Shown in pieces: positions 21,734 through 33,856 of a DNA stretch of 64,000 nucleotides (within the stretch, counting starts at the first letter, position 1; every line of letters begins with the position of its first letter). The notes below the pieces were generated by a model. It was not told where the DNA came from and searched no databases. It worked only from the letters and a program-made list of their open reading frames with translations. The stretch comes from Lepas anatifera (taxonomy: Eukaryota > Arthropoda > Thecostraca > Lepadidae), in assembly GCA_034440635.1 (NCBI GenBank), contig JAOTON010002107.1, positions 62,001-126,000 of the forward strand, given 5' to 3'. The translations under genes were made by a program, and so were the position numbers.

Positions 21734-22581
21734 TCTCGGGACCCCTCCTATCCACTGTCTGCGATGTCTGGCCCGGCGTGTCTCTGCGGGTGGCGGGGGT
21801 GTGTGCACGCTTGCTCGTCTTGAGTGTGGACACCTCGGTCGCGTGCGGTGCGCGGCTGGGCTGGACAGCGCAGACCGACCCTCCTCCTTTTCCAACCCAT
21901 AACTTCCCAGTTACTCACTTTTTCCAGTGTCATGGGCGTCCCCGCACGTGCCTATGATTCCTGGATGGTCTGGGTGTATGTGGGCCTCCGGCTCGTGTGG
22001 CTGACGATTGGATCCCTCTAATCGCCGGCCCTGCAAGCCGGGGGCTCGCTTCTCTCGGACCAGCCGGGAATCAGTTGTGACGAGCAGGTGGTAGTCGCCT
22101 GCTCCGATGAGGCCGTGTGGGGGCGCCTGTCTTTTTAAGGTGAGCTGCGCACCGACCCGTACCCCGGGATGAAGGAGTCCTGGTAGCTGAGCTGAGGTAG
22201 GCGCTGTTATGGTTCGTGTGCCTCTAGCAACACTCTACTTTGGTCTGGATTTCCGCAAGGGCGGGGAACTCTTGAAGGCATCGACAAGAGTAGCAGCATT
22301 GTAAAAGTCTGTCGGCCTTTGTTGGGGCTCGGCTGCCCCTCCCTCCTTGTGTGAGGTCCCAACTTCACCCGGGGAGGGTGGGGTGTCCGCGCCCCGCCCG
22401 GGGTCGTCTAGGCTAGGTACAAGGGGGGACCGTCGTCGGGGCAGGGGGGGTTTGGTGAGTCTCTCTCCCCCTCTGTAACGGCGGCGTCTCCCCCGTATAG
22501 CCAGCCCGTGCGTCGCTTCGCCACGTAGCACCCTCGTTTGAAGGGGGCGCACGTTGTTGGCCGAAACAATCACACTCACTT

Positions 22582-23721
22582 ATGGACACTTCTAACCCCA
22601 CAAACCCTTCTCTTCACCTTCCACCGGAGGGTGACACTTCCCAGCCCCCTAGAGGGGAAGGAACCGCAACCAGTTATGTGAACCCACGAACAACTCGGGA
22701 ACCACAACCTGAACACCCACAGCCATCATGCCCTCGCGTGATCATGATAAGCGGACAAGATGGCTCACTAGCCAGCTTGTCACCCTTCCAGAGGAAGCAA
22801 GCCTGTGACAGACTTGGTAAGGTTTCGCGTTGCGATCGACTCCGAGATGGCACTCTCGAGGTAGAGTTTTCAAACTCTACAGATGCAAAAAGAGCACTGA
22901 ACGTAGAACAACTTACATACAATAGGCGAGAGGGAGGATTTATGAAAACAATATCAGTGAATGTCACGATTCAGCCCCACCGTACAAAGAACTTCGTAAA
23001 GGGAGTAATTAACTGTTACGATCTGAGAGGAGTTTCAGAGGATGAGATTGTAGACGGCCTGAACGAGTTCGGAGTAATTTCTGCCAGAAAGATGAAAGTA
23101 AAAGACAAAAGTGAATTTAGGGAAACAAACACAGTTGTTCTCACATTCGACACCACAGACTTACCAGAACACATCTTTGTAGGCTATGAGAAAGTCCGCG
23201 TCCGCGCTTTCGTGCCCAGCCCCATGCGCTGTTACCGATGCCACCGGTACGGTCACACTTCGACCTCATGTAAAGGCAAGGCACGATGTGGCAGGTGCGG
23301 TTCAGAGCAACACGAGAAGAGCGAATGTTCAGAAACACGCCCAAAATGTGTCAACTGTGGTGAAGAACACGAAGTGACAGACCGAGAATGTAAAACCCTA
23401 AAGAAAGAAAAAGAAATAATGTCTCTCATGGTTTCGAGGCGTATCTCGTTCCGAGCGGCTAAGGAGGCCTACGAGGCCGCCCACCCGCAAAGAACATATG
23501 CCCAGACTGCTTCCCGGGGCGCCTCTGCTCCCGTTCAGATGACGGCTGAAGATCTCCTTCGCTCGTTGACTGTGACCGACTTTGTCCGCGTAGCGAGAAA
23601 GCTGGGGCTGGTGTTTTCACACCAGCCTGCCGCCCCGGTGTCTCAACCGGAGGCGGCTCCCCGCCACCCCTACCACGGGTGGGGCGGACAGACGGGAGCA
23701 AGGACTTGCTCCTGTCCCTGA
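22582..23721 (+). CDS. I-like LINE ORF1 (gag-like zinc-knuckle protein)
   Basis: 379 residues from an ATG. It would bind element RNA and form the particle that carries ORF2. Three zinc knuckles lie in a row at about residues 217-270: CYRCHRYGHTSTSC and CGRCGSEQHEKSEC (both C-x2-C-x4-H-x4-C), then CVNCGEEHEVTDREC. A Pro-rich N-terminus and an RRM-like middle precede them. The reading frame breaks near 23690: ORF1-like codons (EWTLVGPRGRP near 23800; RSPTKRPAAGTP near 24000) continue in other frames to about 24105. The original protein was therefore longer, near 500 residues, and this copy is truncated by frameshift. Confidence 0.82.
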   Translation: MDTSNPTNPSLHLPPEGDTSQPPRGEGTATSYVNPRTTREPQPEHPQPSCPRVIMISGQDGSLASLSPFQRKQACDRLGKVSRCDRLRDGTLEVEFSNSTDAKRALNVEQLTYNRREGGFMKTISVNVTIQPHRTKNFVKGVINCYDLRGVSEDEIVDGLNEFGVISARKMKVKDKSEFRETNTVVLTFDTTDLPEHIFVGYEKVRVRAFVPSPMRCYRCHRYGHTSTSCKGKARCGRCGSEQHEKSECSETRPKCVNCGEEHEVTDRECKTLKKEKEIMSLMVSRRISFRAAKEAYEAAHPQRTYAQTASRGASAPVQMTAEDLLRSLTVTDFVRVARKLGLVFSHQPAAPVSQPEAAPRHPYHGWGGQTGARTCSCP

Positions 23722-24231
23722 TGTCCCGCCTGCAGACGGCGGTGACCCGGGGAGCAATACCCCTCTCCTATCCGAGCCTTCGGCGGAGGCGGGAGAGTGG
23801 ACGTTGGTGGGTCCGAGGGGTAGGCCCTCCCCGCCGGATCCCGCGGCCCAAGATCGCCGGTTATACCGCCAAAAGGCGCTGCGGATCCCATGCCACCACC
23901 TCACCGGCCTGCTCCGGCACCGTCTGCCTCATCGGTGGCGGCTGTCCGGAAAACGTTCGAGGTTGCGCCCAAAGTGACCGAGGGGAACCGTGGTAGATCC
24001 CCCACAAAACGTCCGGCTGCCGGAACTCCCCTGGCCAGCCGCAGTCATCCCGTGCGCGTGCAGCCTCTGCCGAAGCTGGCAGATTTCCTCCTCCCAATCG
24101 CCTAAAGCAGGGAGGACCACCGGGAGGATTTCGAGGGAGAACCCACGGGATCAGCAACCCGCGGAAGTAACCCCTCTCTCTAGCTCGCAGTAGACCAGGC
24201 AGGCCCATTTGCCGTCGCCCTTTTTACTTAA

Positions 24232-27200
24232 ATGACAAATATTTTACAATGGAACTGTCGAGGCCTTCGTTCAAACTTCTCGGACCTGCAAAACGTTTTA
24301 TCTGCTTACAATCCGTCTGTTGTGTGCCTCCAGGAGACAAAGTTGCGCCCAGGTGGTAACTTTTCAATTCGACAATATAGTATATTCCGAAAAGACGTAT
24401 TTAGTACCACAATAGCATACGGTGGAGTGATGTTAGCTGTCCACACATCCATACCATGTCATCAAATCACTTTAAGAAGTACTCTGCAGGCTGTAGCAGC
24501 CCGGGCCGACTTGGGTTTTATGAAGCTGACCGTTTGTTCCATTTATTTACCACCAGGAGGCAACACAGACATCAGCAGTTTAAACAACCTTGCTGATCAG
24601 CTCCCAACTCCTTACATGCTATTGGGTGACTTCAACGCCCACAACGCCGCATGGGGGAGAGACTGGAGGCCGTACGTGTGCCCGAGGTCGAACACTTGAA
24701 CGCTTACTCCACCTAAACTCTTTATGCCTTTTGAACTCCGGCAGCCCCACCCACGTATCTCTTCCATCCGGAAATCATTCTGCTATAGATCTTTCAATTT
24801 GCACACCGTCTCTCCTAGCCCAGCTCCGATGGGAACCTCTAGATGACCCACACGGTAGCGACCACTTCCCTATTATCATCTCCCAAACCCGGACATCCAT
24901 CCGCGGAACAAATATTCCACGATGGAACACGCGGCGCGCGGACTGGACTGGTTTTGAGAGTGCGTGCAGTCTGGTAGACCATTCTCCGGAGACCTCGGCA
25001 ACCGACTGCATAAGGGACTTTAACAACATGATCCTGGAGGCTGCAAAGATCTTTATACCCATGACCTCTGGCAAACTCAAGCGAACGCCTGTTCCGTGGT
25101 GGAACCCTGAGTGCAAGCAGGCTATTTTAAGTAGGAAGCGGGCTTTTAGAGCTTTTAGGAGGAGTACGACAACCACGACCCTAGTAGCGTTTAAGCGTGC
25201 CCGAGCACTCGCCCGCCGCATTGTGTTAAATGCGAAGCGGAGGTGGTGGGTGGAGTTTGTCTGTACTGTGAATAGATTCACGCCAATTACACAGGTTTGG
25301 ACCAGAGTCAAACAACTCCAGGGTAGATCACAATATACATCCACATCCGTATTAGACGATAACGGCATCAAAATAACTGACACAAAAGAAGTATCGAACT
25401 GTATGGCGGCAGCCTTTAGTATGCGATGTAGCTCCCACGTCCAGGATGCTAGCTTCAGGCGTCTGCGCGAACGAGCAGAGCAAACAATTGTTAACTTCGG
25501 AAATAACCATTCTGCCTCATATCATGTTCCATTTACAATGCTTGAACTGAAAGGAGCACTTCGTTCTGTTAGGCCAGTTTCGCCTGGGCCTGACACTATT
25601 CGAAATGAAATGCTTTCCCATCTTCCTGACAGCTCATTGGCATCTCTACTTCAGATCTTTAACCGAATCTGGGTAGAGCATGATTTCCCCGAGCAGTGGC
25701 GAGACGCGGTTGTTGTTCCTATACTGAAGCCTGGTAAGGAAGGTAGCTCACCTGGGGACTACCGCCAAATTTCACTGACCTCTTGCGTCTGCAAGCTGCT
25801 GGAGAAGATGGTTAACGTCCGCCTCATGTCGTTTTTGGAGACCAATAATCTATTTTCAAACATTCAATGTGGATTCCGGAGGGGTCGAAGCACCATTGAC
25901 CACCTTTTAGCTCTAGACTTGTCTATCCGGAAAGGCTTCAGCAGAAAGCAGCACACAATTGCCGTCTTTTTTGACATTGAGCGAGCTTTCGACCTCACCT
26001 GGAGGCACGGTATCCTGCAAAAGGCCTTCGATCTAGGTGTGCGAGGTCACCTGGGATGGTTTCTGTCCAATTTTCTTAGGAACAGACGATTTCGATACCG
26101 CGTTGGCACATCAGAATCTGATGAATACACGCAAGAAAATGGAACACCGCAAGGCAGCGTCCTCTCTGTTGCACTGTTCGCAATCGCTATCAACGACATA
26201 GCAGATGGTATCCCTCCGAATATAAAAACAGCCCTCTTTGTCGATGATTTTACTATTTGGGTCACGACATCATCCACACCATCGGCCGTGAGGCAGTTGC
26301 AGATTGCCCTGGATAAATTGGAGCGATGGAGCGGACAGAATGATTTGAAGTTCTCAATGCAAAAAACAAAATGTGTACATTTTTGTCGTAAACGAAATGA
26401 TTGCACTGACCCTGTCCTAACAATGTATAAACAAGCCATAGCTGTAGTAGAACAAACCCGCTTTCTCGGTGTAATCATTGATAGGAAATTAACACACGTA
26501 CCACATTTCAAGGATCTAAGGGATAGATGTTTCAAAGCTCTAAATATCTTTAAAGTTCTAACCAAGCTCAAGTGTGGCGCGGACCAGAAAACCCTCCTTA
26601 TGTTATATAGATCTTTGGTCCGATCTAAAATAGAATATGGTTCCATAGCATATGATGCCGCCACGGAAAGCTCTAAAAGCATGCTGGACTCAGTTCATTA
26701 TCACGCCATCAGGATAATAATTGGTGCTTTTCGCACATCTCCCACCTCCAGTATGCTCGTGGAGGCAAGTGAGATGCCGTTGGACCTAAGGCGCAGATTG
26801 CACGGCATGCAGTATGCCCTAAAACTTTTTCAGTTCCCAAATCATCCAACCTTCCGAAGGCTGTTCTCAGATGAACAACGGCGTCAAATTGAACACTCTC
26901 CTCAATATGCCCGGCACGCAGATTACAGGATAGCTAGTTGGCTTGATGACGCCCAAGTTAACTTGGAGCAGGTGGAACTTTTTCAGGCCCCGTCCATCGA
27001 ACCTTGGATGGTAGCCGAGCCAACGATAGACACAAGCCTGGTCTCAAAAACCAGACATTTGACTCCGGTAGCCTCACAACAGGTTTTTCTGGAGCACTGT
27101 CAGACTTCTTATCCAAACCACAGGCTCTTTTATACGGATGGATCCAAGGGTCAGGATGGTGTCGGATGTGTTTTTGTAAGTAATGATGTTGCAAGATGTT

Positions 27201-27954
27201 TCACTCTACCGTCCGCTGCTTCGGTTTTCACTGCGGAGTTATACGCCATTCTACGCTGCCTGGACGCCATTCTTTTATCGAGACAGCTCCGATGTGTTAT
27301 ATTCACTGACTCTCTATCTTCGCTACAGGCCCTCGAGTGTTTCGGAACTAAGTCATCATCATTTTATTTAGACGAAATCAGACACAGACTTCACCGAACG
27401 CATGTTAAGAAAAAGAAGTTATACTAGCCTGGGTCCCCAGTCATTCAGGTATCGTTGGAAACGAGCGCGCCGATCTCGCTGCAAAGCAGGAAGCACAGGG
27501 CACCGTACCATCGGGCCTTCGGATCCCGTGCTTTGATTGGTTCCCACATATTCGAAAACACGTGACTAAATTATGGCAGGACAGGTGGGATACGGACCCA
27601 AAGGGTCAAAGGCTTCGGGCCCTGAAACCGCTGATCGTTAAGCGCTTTTCAGGTTCTGCGAGTTCAAGGAGGGAGGAGGTGATCCTCTCTAGGCTCCGCA
27701 TTGGTCACACCCACGCAACACATTCCTTTTTACCTTGTAGAGATGTCCCGCCGGAGTGTACTCGCTGTGGGGAGCGCCTGTCTGTGCGCCATGTTCTCGT
27801 GGATTGTCGAGATTTTCAGGTTGAGAGACAGCGATACTTCCACGGGTCGCCCTCACTGGATTCGCTGCTTGGAGAGCATCCAACTGTGGACTTCACGGCC
27901 ATTGCTGCTTTTTTAAAGAGTGTCTCATTTAATGTCATTTACTCACCATCCTAG
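24232..27954 (+). pseudogene. I-like LINE ORF2, frameshifted (EN-RT-RNase H)
   Basis: About 1,240 codons in three pieces. Frame 1 (24232 to ~24670) holds the endonuclease start: ILQWNCRGLRSN, LQETKL, LLGDFNAHNAAWG. A frameshift at about 24655-24690 moves to frame 2 (to 27427), with GSDHFPI, the RT boxes DYRQISLTS, FDIERAFD, GTPQGSVLS and FVDDFTIW (FVDD in place of the usual YADD/FADD), and the start of RNase H (YTDGSKG, AELYAI, TDSLSS). A second shift in the run AAGAAAAAGAAG near 27415 moves to frame 3, with WVPSHSGIVGNERADLAA and a C-terminal CTRCGERLSVRHVLVDC zinc motif. All catalytic residues remain, so inactivation looks recent. Confidence 0.88.
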
Positions 27955-28151
27955 GACGTAATCACCAGTCTTTTTCACTATTTGACTAGTTGAAGCACGT
28001 GCGGTGTATTCACATTTTACCCTTGACACACCTTAAGCCCCTGAGATGTTGAAACTCTTATATATATATATATATATCTTGTCTAGCGTTATGGGCGCCA
28101 CATGACCCTTGTTGTCGGCGCGCCCTAAAACAACAATGATGATGATGATGA

Positions 28152-28162
28152 TGCTTTAGAAA
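28152..28162. repeat. Right target-site duplication of the I-like LINE
   Basis: TGCTTTAGAAA directly after the (GAT)n tail; it matches 21704-21714. The next 340 bases to 28500 hold nothing I recognise. Confidence 0.85.
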
Positions 28163-28500
28163 ACGTTCGGTACCTGCCTACATTGCTCCGTGCTTGGAAG
28201 GTAGTCATACAAAACTGTACTACATGTTACGTCATATAAACGTCATTAAGTGGAAGCTCTTGTAAAAAAATCACCTTTTCACCTTTGACGTCACTTTTGG
28301 GTAACAAAGAGTGACATATGTGTAAAAAAATCAGTAGACCTAAAGACATATTGCTTGCTAAATTTTCTTTGCATCTATATTCAACCCTTTTAGCATCACT
28401 AGGGATAGGTCCCTACTGGATGTAAAATGCATTCGACTTCGTAATACTTTCCTTAAAAAATACAGCTTTCTCGCATCAATTGTGCATATGGTCAAGCTTA

Positions 28501-29508
28501 TTAACACGCGCATGGATGGGAGGGGTGGGTACCCACCCCCTCGGGTTTTTCGGAGATAACATAAAAACGGCGGCGCATAGCGCCGCCGTACTTCGCATAT
28601 CTTTTTCCTCATTATTTTTAAAACTTTTGTCAAAATTTTAAGGTTAGGTCATCTCAGGTCAGGTCATCAGTTTAGGTCAAGTGACCTGACCTCAAAAAAG
28701 TTTAAGATAGCGTAAGTCCGAACAGGGTAAAGTTATCCGATTGAAACTCATATCACATAATGGCCCCACCGAGTTCTCTGAAATATGCTCCGGTATTTTT
28801 ATATCGATGACCTAAGGTCAGGTACGAGCTATGACCTCTCCATTGGAAATACATGGGACAAATGGTTTTAACTCAATAACTTAGTAATGAATAGAACTAG
28901 AGCGTTTATTTTAACTCCATTAAATTTGCCTTGTCATTGCAGTTCTAATGATATGCATTTTGCCAAATTTGACCTTGACCTGACCTCAGGTCAGGTCAAA
29001 TCCTTGATTTGACCTAGCAAGGTTATATTATATATCACTCGATTCGGCTTGCTGTGAGGATTCATATGGTTTAAATCATTTGGCTCTATCTTTACTTTTT
29101 CAGATGTAATTGGCGTCCCTGTGCTTTGTGGGACGTTAAACTTTGGCTTCTAAATTAACCCTCCATTGAGGGAGTTGCTCGTTCGGGTGGTGGGGTCGGG
29201 GTCTCCGTGACAAGTCCTTGATGACTTTAGTGAGACTCCGACTCCAGCAGCCTTACCAGGAACAACTCGAACAAAATTAAAAAAAAAACGTAATTTACAT
29301 GTCATCCCCATAACGGCATTTTTTTCACCTCTAGTGACCTTAAATGTGACCTGACAAAAAAATGGTACAAATATATTCGATGGAGAAGTGGATGGGCTCT
29401 CCAACACCGTTTACCGTTTTTCGCTACCTAGCGCGGTTCTCGAGATCTTAGGGGGCGGGTACCCTCCCCCCGTCAAAGCGAAGGTGGCTCACACAATGCG
29501 TGTGTTAA
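28501..29508. mobile_element. TTAA-flanked miniature element G
   Basis: Same family as element E. Ends TTAACACGCGCATGGATGGG and CACACAATGCGTGTGTTAA. The left palindrome reads GGGGTGGGTACCCACCCC (28522-28539), where element E has GGGGCGGGTACCCGCCCC. Without the ~175-base insert at 29110-29287 it is about 830 bases long, close to E. Confidence 0.78.
29110..29287. mobile_element. Short insertion inside element G (SINE- or MITE-like)
   Basis: Sequence absent from the matching point of element E. It ends in an A-rich run (AAAATTAAAAAAAAAA) on the plus strand and starts with a small hairpin, CGTCCC...GGGACG. The A tail suggests a SINE, but I cannot identify pol III boxes with confidence. Confidence 0.4.
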
Positions 29509-29647
29509 TTATTGCCCAGATAGCGTAAAATGAACCACACCATCATAATCAGAAGCTAAATGTATTCACTTAACATATATTCCTGTTAGGCTCGTTTCTA
29601 CCCCTATCCATCTCAAAAGGGGGTAGATTGCCCCTCCCCCATTATCC

Positions 29648-29850
29648 TTAAACCCGCGTCCCGGTGGGCCTCCGAGCCACCTTCGCCCTGATGGGGGATG
29701 TTTGAACACCCCCTCGAACTCAGCCCCTATGCGGAATAGCGAAAAAACGCGAACGCTGGTGGATAGCTCATGCAAATTCATGAAAAAAACTACATAAATC
29801 ACTTTTTGGCTCAGGTCAATATTGTGGTCAAGACAGGTAAAAAAGTGGAA
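29648..29850. mobile_element. Fragment of a TTAA-type miniature element
   Basis: Starts TTAAACCCGCGTCCCGGTGG followed by CCACCTTCGCCC, the terminal pattern of the elements at 7939 and 14525, then diverges. No right end found. Confidence 0.45.
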
Positions 29851-29997
29851 ATTTGAGAAGAGTTGTTTGGCTCTAGCGTCTGAGTTGGGTTAGGAACATT
29901 TTGTAGGTGCAGCATTCGCTTCCTCTCGTCACGTCAAATGTCAAAACACAAAGATGACCAGGTCATTTTTGTGTTTTGACCTTTATCCAGGATCCAT

Positions 29998-30070
29998 GAA
30001 TGGATGGATGGATGGATCCATGGATCCAGACCATCCATGGATCCAGACCATCCATGGATGGTCTGCAGAC
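29998..30070. repeat. GGAT-rich simple repeat with nested palindromes
   Basis: ATGG tetranucleotides run into repeats of GGATCCAGACCATCCAT, forming GGATCCATGGATCC and ATCCATGGAT palindromes. Confidence 0.7.
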
Positions 30071-30857
30071 CGATGGCTTGAGGGGAAGGGGGCAACGCGG
30101 CCCAAAATAAAAAAAATATTTGTAGGAAATTGACAAAAATTGGGGGTTGGGGAAAAATTTCCCTTCAAGTGCCCCCTAGATCCGCCGGTGACTGTTGGGA
30201 GAGGTGGCGCCTTTGAATTCCTATGATAGTCCGCATCTACTCTACTCCGCTACTTTTTGGTAAAAACCTGATAAACCGCTACCACTTGGAGAGTCTGTAA
30301 ACGTAGTGGAGAAGTGGAGTCACCAGTGGATCCAGAAGGGAAGCCAAAGGGCGATGCCCAACCCCCTCCAATGGCGAACCTACGGCTGATGTTCTTCAAA
30401 AATACTGTTTTTACGATTTTTTTTCCCGTGTTGGCCCCCTTCCCTAAACGGCACTCCTGCGTCCGCCAGTGAGTAGAGTAGCGGACTAATGGAGCACCTG
30501 GCTCTGATAAATGTTTGCTCCGGCATGATTTTAAATGTTGAGCCAGAGTTACGTTATCAGTTCAATCAGTTACCAAAAATACAAAACGAAGTACCCTAAT
30601 CCAAAGCGACTAATCGACTGGTAAGGCTGATTGACGGATCCATCCACGAAGGTCGAGGAGAGATCTGATTGGACCCCCCGTAAGTGACGAAAGATGAGGC
30701 AAACCAAGAAGCAAAAGAACATTCTCCGAGTGTGCGTGACTCGTGGGGCTAACCGACCGGCTATTTCTGGAGGTTTATTCTCTCTGTTTCTAGTCCGCTC
30801 CTAGTATCGTCTATCTGGTAGCTTTTGAAATTTAGGCACCTCTCTCTTGAGGCAGTT

Positions 30858-33856
30858 CCCTGAGACCAAGCTCAGTTGGCCCCAAGGTCAATGTTCGATA
30901 CTTGGGAGCCCTCGATACCGGAGTACCCCTGAGACCAGGCTCGGGGAACTCCCCGAGACCAACCAAGGGCCACTGAGACCAAGCTCGGGGTCCCCGAGAT
31001 CAAGTGTGGAGGGCAACCTGACAATAAGCTCGGGGTCCCCGAGATTGAGCTCGGGAAGGCAGTGGTACACTAAGCTCCGGGGCCCCTGAGATCAAGCCCG
31101 GGGGCCCTCTGAGACTAAGGTCGGGGGGTCCCGTGCGACCAAGCTCAGGGGCCCTCGAGTTGAATGCTCGTGTTTTCCAGTGCACAAGATCTGCCCAAGG
31201 GGGTCCGTGGTCCCCAACGACTCCTCTGGCTACGGCACTGATCTGGATACGCCTTTGCCAATTGCACCTCTTCCCAGCATTCTGAAAATGCCTCTGAATA
31301 AATCATCCCCCACCAGCAGTCTTCTGGAGACGCCTTTTCCACTTGAACCCCTTCCTAACAGTCTGAGACCACCTCTGTACAATGCACTCTTTTCCAACAC
31401 TCTGAGATCGCTTTTTGTACTCTATATCTTTTTAACACTCTGAGCACGCCTGTCTGCATTACATGTTCCTACTAGCAGTCTCCTGGACACGCCTTTGCCA
31501 ACTGTACCCTTTTCCTAACCTTCGAGCACGCCTCTGTAGAATACATCTCGTTGCCAGCAGTCTCGTTTGAACGCCTTTTCCAACTGCACCCCTTTCCAGC
31601 AGTCTAAGCACGCCTCTGTCGCACAGGCGAATCCAGGGGGCAGAGGTCCCGCGCCCTCCCCCGATCAGCCCTCAGCACCCCCTGCGAGGTCTATAGTCGC
31701 CCCCCTGAAATATAGCTTCCCATCCCCGCTCCGGTTGCGAAAATCAGCACCCACCAATAAGATTTTGTGCTCACCTGATAGGTTTTGCCGGTCAAAAGTG
31801 GTGCCCCCTGTTCCGGATGGTGCCCCCGTCGGAAATCCTGAATCCGCCTATGCGCTGTCGTTCTCTGTTGTGTTGACAACGTTTTAAGTACGCCCCTGCT
31901 CCTGGTATGGGGAATTATTGATATCTTGGGATATGGGGAAGAATGTTGGGTTATTTCTGATCTGGTATGCAGCCTTCGGTTCCGGGCATGAACACCAGGA
32001 GCAACAGAAAATATTCCTCTGTAATAAAGTAGTGACATTTTTAATCGATGATTTTACAGTTGTTCTCGAAAGGAACATCGTGAAAAGGTACAAATTTTAA
32101 GAATTGCTATTTTTAGCTCGGCACAAAGCTTTCCTAAGCGATTGTTACATTCCTTCGTGAGTTGAGTTTTGGCACCTAGTTCTGGCAGTAACCGACCCTA
32201 CTTCCGGTTAACAAAAGTCTAATAAAACAGTTTTAGTGAACGAAACCTCACCAAAAGATACAAATTTGTAGAAAAGGTAGTCATCTATTGTCATACTGAA
32301 AAGCTAAGCAGTTGCTGCAATGGTTCAGATTTTGAGTTTTGGCAGTTGTCATACTGCCGACTCCAACTGCCAAAACTCAAAATCTGAACCATTGCAGCAA
32401 CTGCTTAGCTTTTCAGTATGACAATAGATGACTACCTTTTCTACAAATTTGTATCTTTTGGTGAGGTTTCGTTCACTAAAACTGTTTTATTAGACTTTTT
32501 GTTAACCGGAAGTAGGGTCGGTTACTGCCAGAACTAGGTGCCAAAACTCAACTCACGAAGGAATGTAACAATCGCTTAGGAAAGCTTTTGTGCCGAGCTA
32601 AAAATAGCAATTCTTAAAATTTGTACCTTTTCACGATGTTCCTTTCGAGAACAACTGTAAAATCATCGATTAAAAATGTCACTACTTTATTACAGAGGAA
32701 TATTTTCTGTTGCTCCTGGTGTTCATGCCCGGAACCGAAGGCTGCATACCAGATCAGAAATAACCCAACATTCTTCCCCATATCCCAAGATATCAATAAT
32801 TCCCCATACCAGGAGCAGGGGCGTACTTAAAACGTTGTCAACACAACAGAGAACGACAGCGCATAGGCGGATTCAGGATTTCCGACGGGGGGCACCATCC
32901 GGAACAGGGGGCACCACTTTTGACCGGCAAAACCTATCAGGTGAGCACAAAATCTTATTGGTGGGTGCTGATTTTCGCAACCGGAGCGGGGATGGGAAGC
33001 TATATTTCAGGGGGGCGACTATAGACCTCGCAGGGGGTGCTGAGGGCTGATCGGGGGAGGGCGCGGGACCTCTGCCCCTGGATTCGCCTGTGCGACAGAG
33101 GCGTGCTTAGACTGCTGGAAAGGGGTGCAGTTGGAAAAGGCGTTCAAACGAGACTGCTGGCAACGAGATGTATTCTACAGAGGCGTGCTCGAAGGTTAGG
33201 AAAAGGGTACAGTTGGCAAAGGCGTGTCCAGGAGACTGCTAGTAGGAACATGTAATGCAGACAGGCGTGCTCAGAGTGTTAAAAGATATAGAGTACAAAA
33301 AGCGATCTCAGAGTGTTGGAAAAGAGTGCATTGTACAGAGGTGGTCTCAGACTGTTAGGAAGGGGTTCAAGTGGAAAAGGCGTCTCCAGAAGACTGCTGG
33401 TGGGGGATGATTTATTCAGAGGCATGTTCAGAATGCTGGGAAGAGGTGCAATTGGCAAAGGCGTATCCAGATCAGTGCCGTAGCCAGAGGAGTCGTTGGG
33501 GACCACGGACCCCCTTGGGCAGATCTTGTGCACTGGAAAACACGAGCATTCAACTCGAGGGCCCCTGAGCTTGGTCGCACGGGACCCCCGACCTTAGTCT
33601 CAGAGGGCCCCCGGGCTTGATCTCAGGGGCCCCGGAGCTTAGTGTACCACTGCCTTCCGAGCTCAATCTCGGGGACCCCTGAGCTTATTGTCAGGTTGCC
33701 CTCCACACTTGATCTCGGGGACCCCGAGCTTGGTCTCAGTGGCCCTTTGGTTGGTCTCGGGGGAGTTCCCCGAGCCTGGTCTCAGGGGTACTCCGGTATC
33801 GAGGGCTCCCAAGTATCGAACATTGACCTTGGGGCCAACTGAGCTTGGTCTCAGGG
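30858..33856. repeat. ~3.0 kb near-perfect palindrome (arms ~1.49 kb)
   Basis: Positions x and 64714-x are reverse complements over the whole span. For example, the same 69-codon frame occurs at 31884-32093 minus and 32621-32830 plus. The centre is a 17-bp stem (TTTTGAGTTTTGGCAGT / its complement) with a 19-base loop, at about 32331-32383. A few one-base indels separate the arms. Outside 30858 the left arm stops, while the right arm continues into satellite. Confidence 0.93.
33085..33475. repeat. Degenerate ~30/60-bp tandem repeat
   Basis: Units resemble GGCGTGCTCAGACTGTTGGA followed by AAAGGGTGCAGTTGGAAA, repeated six to seven times with drift. A mirror copy lies in the left palindrome arm (31240-31625), and it recurs at 45520-45910. 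Confidence 0.7.

Larger units (their letters stand above)
21715..28151 (+). mobile_element. Full-length I-like LINE (6.4 kb)
   Basis: A plus-strand non-LTR retrotransposon with ORF1 (zinc knuckles) and ORF2 (endonuclease, RT, RNase H). It ends in a (GAT)n tail at about 28136-28151 and is flanked by TGCTTTAGAAA on both sides. The first transcribed bases form a hairpin, GTGCCATC-TCG-GATGGCAC. The ~870-base GC-rich 5' UTR probably contains the internal promoter usual for such elements. RNase H plus a two-ORF layout points to the I group (I/Ingi/LOA-like). Frameshifts make this copy inactive. Confidence 0.88.

Noticed and set aside
24775..26682. Long minus-strand frames within LINE ORF2
   Set aside because: Shadows of the plus-strand endonuclease/RT coding sequence, with no domain of their own.
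31884..32093. A 69-codon frame present three times (also 32621 and 45060)
   Set aside because: Repeated only because of the palindrome and segmental duplication; no recognisable domain, and an overlapping frame on the other strand is equally preserved.
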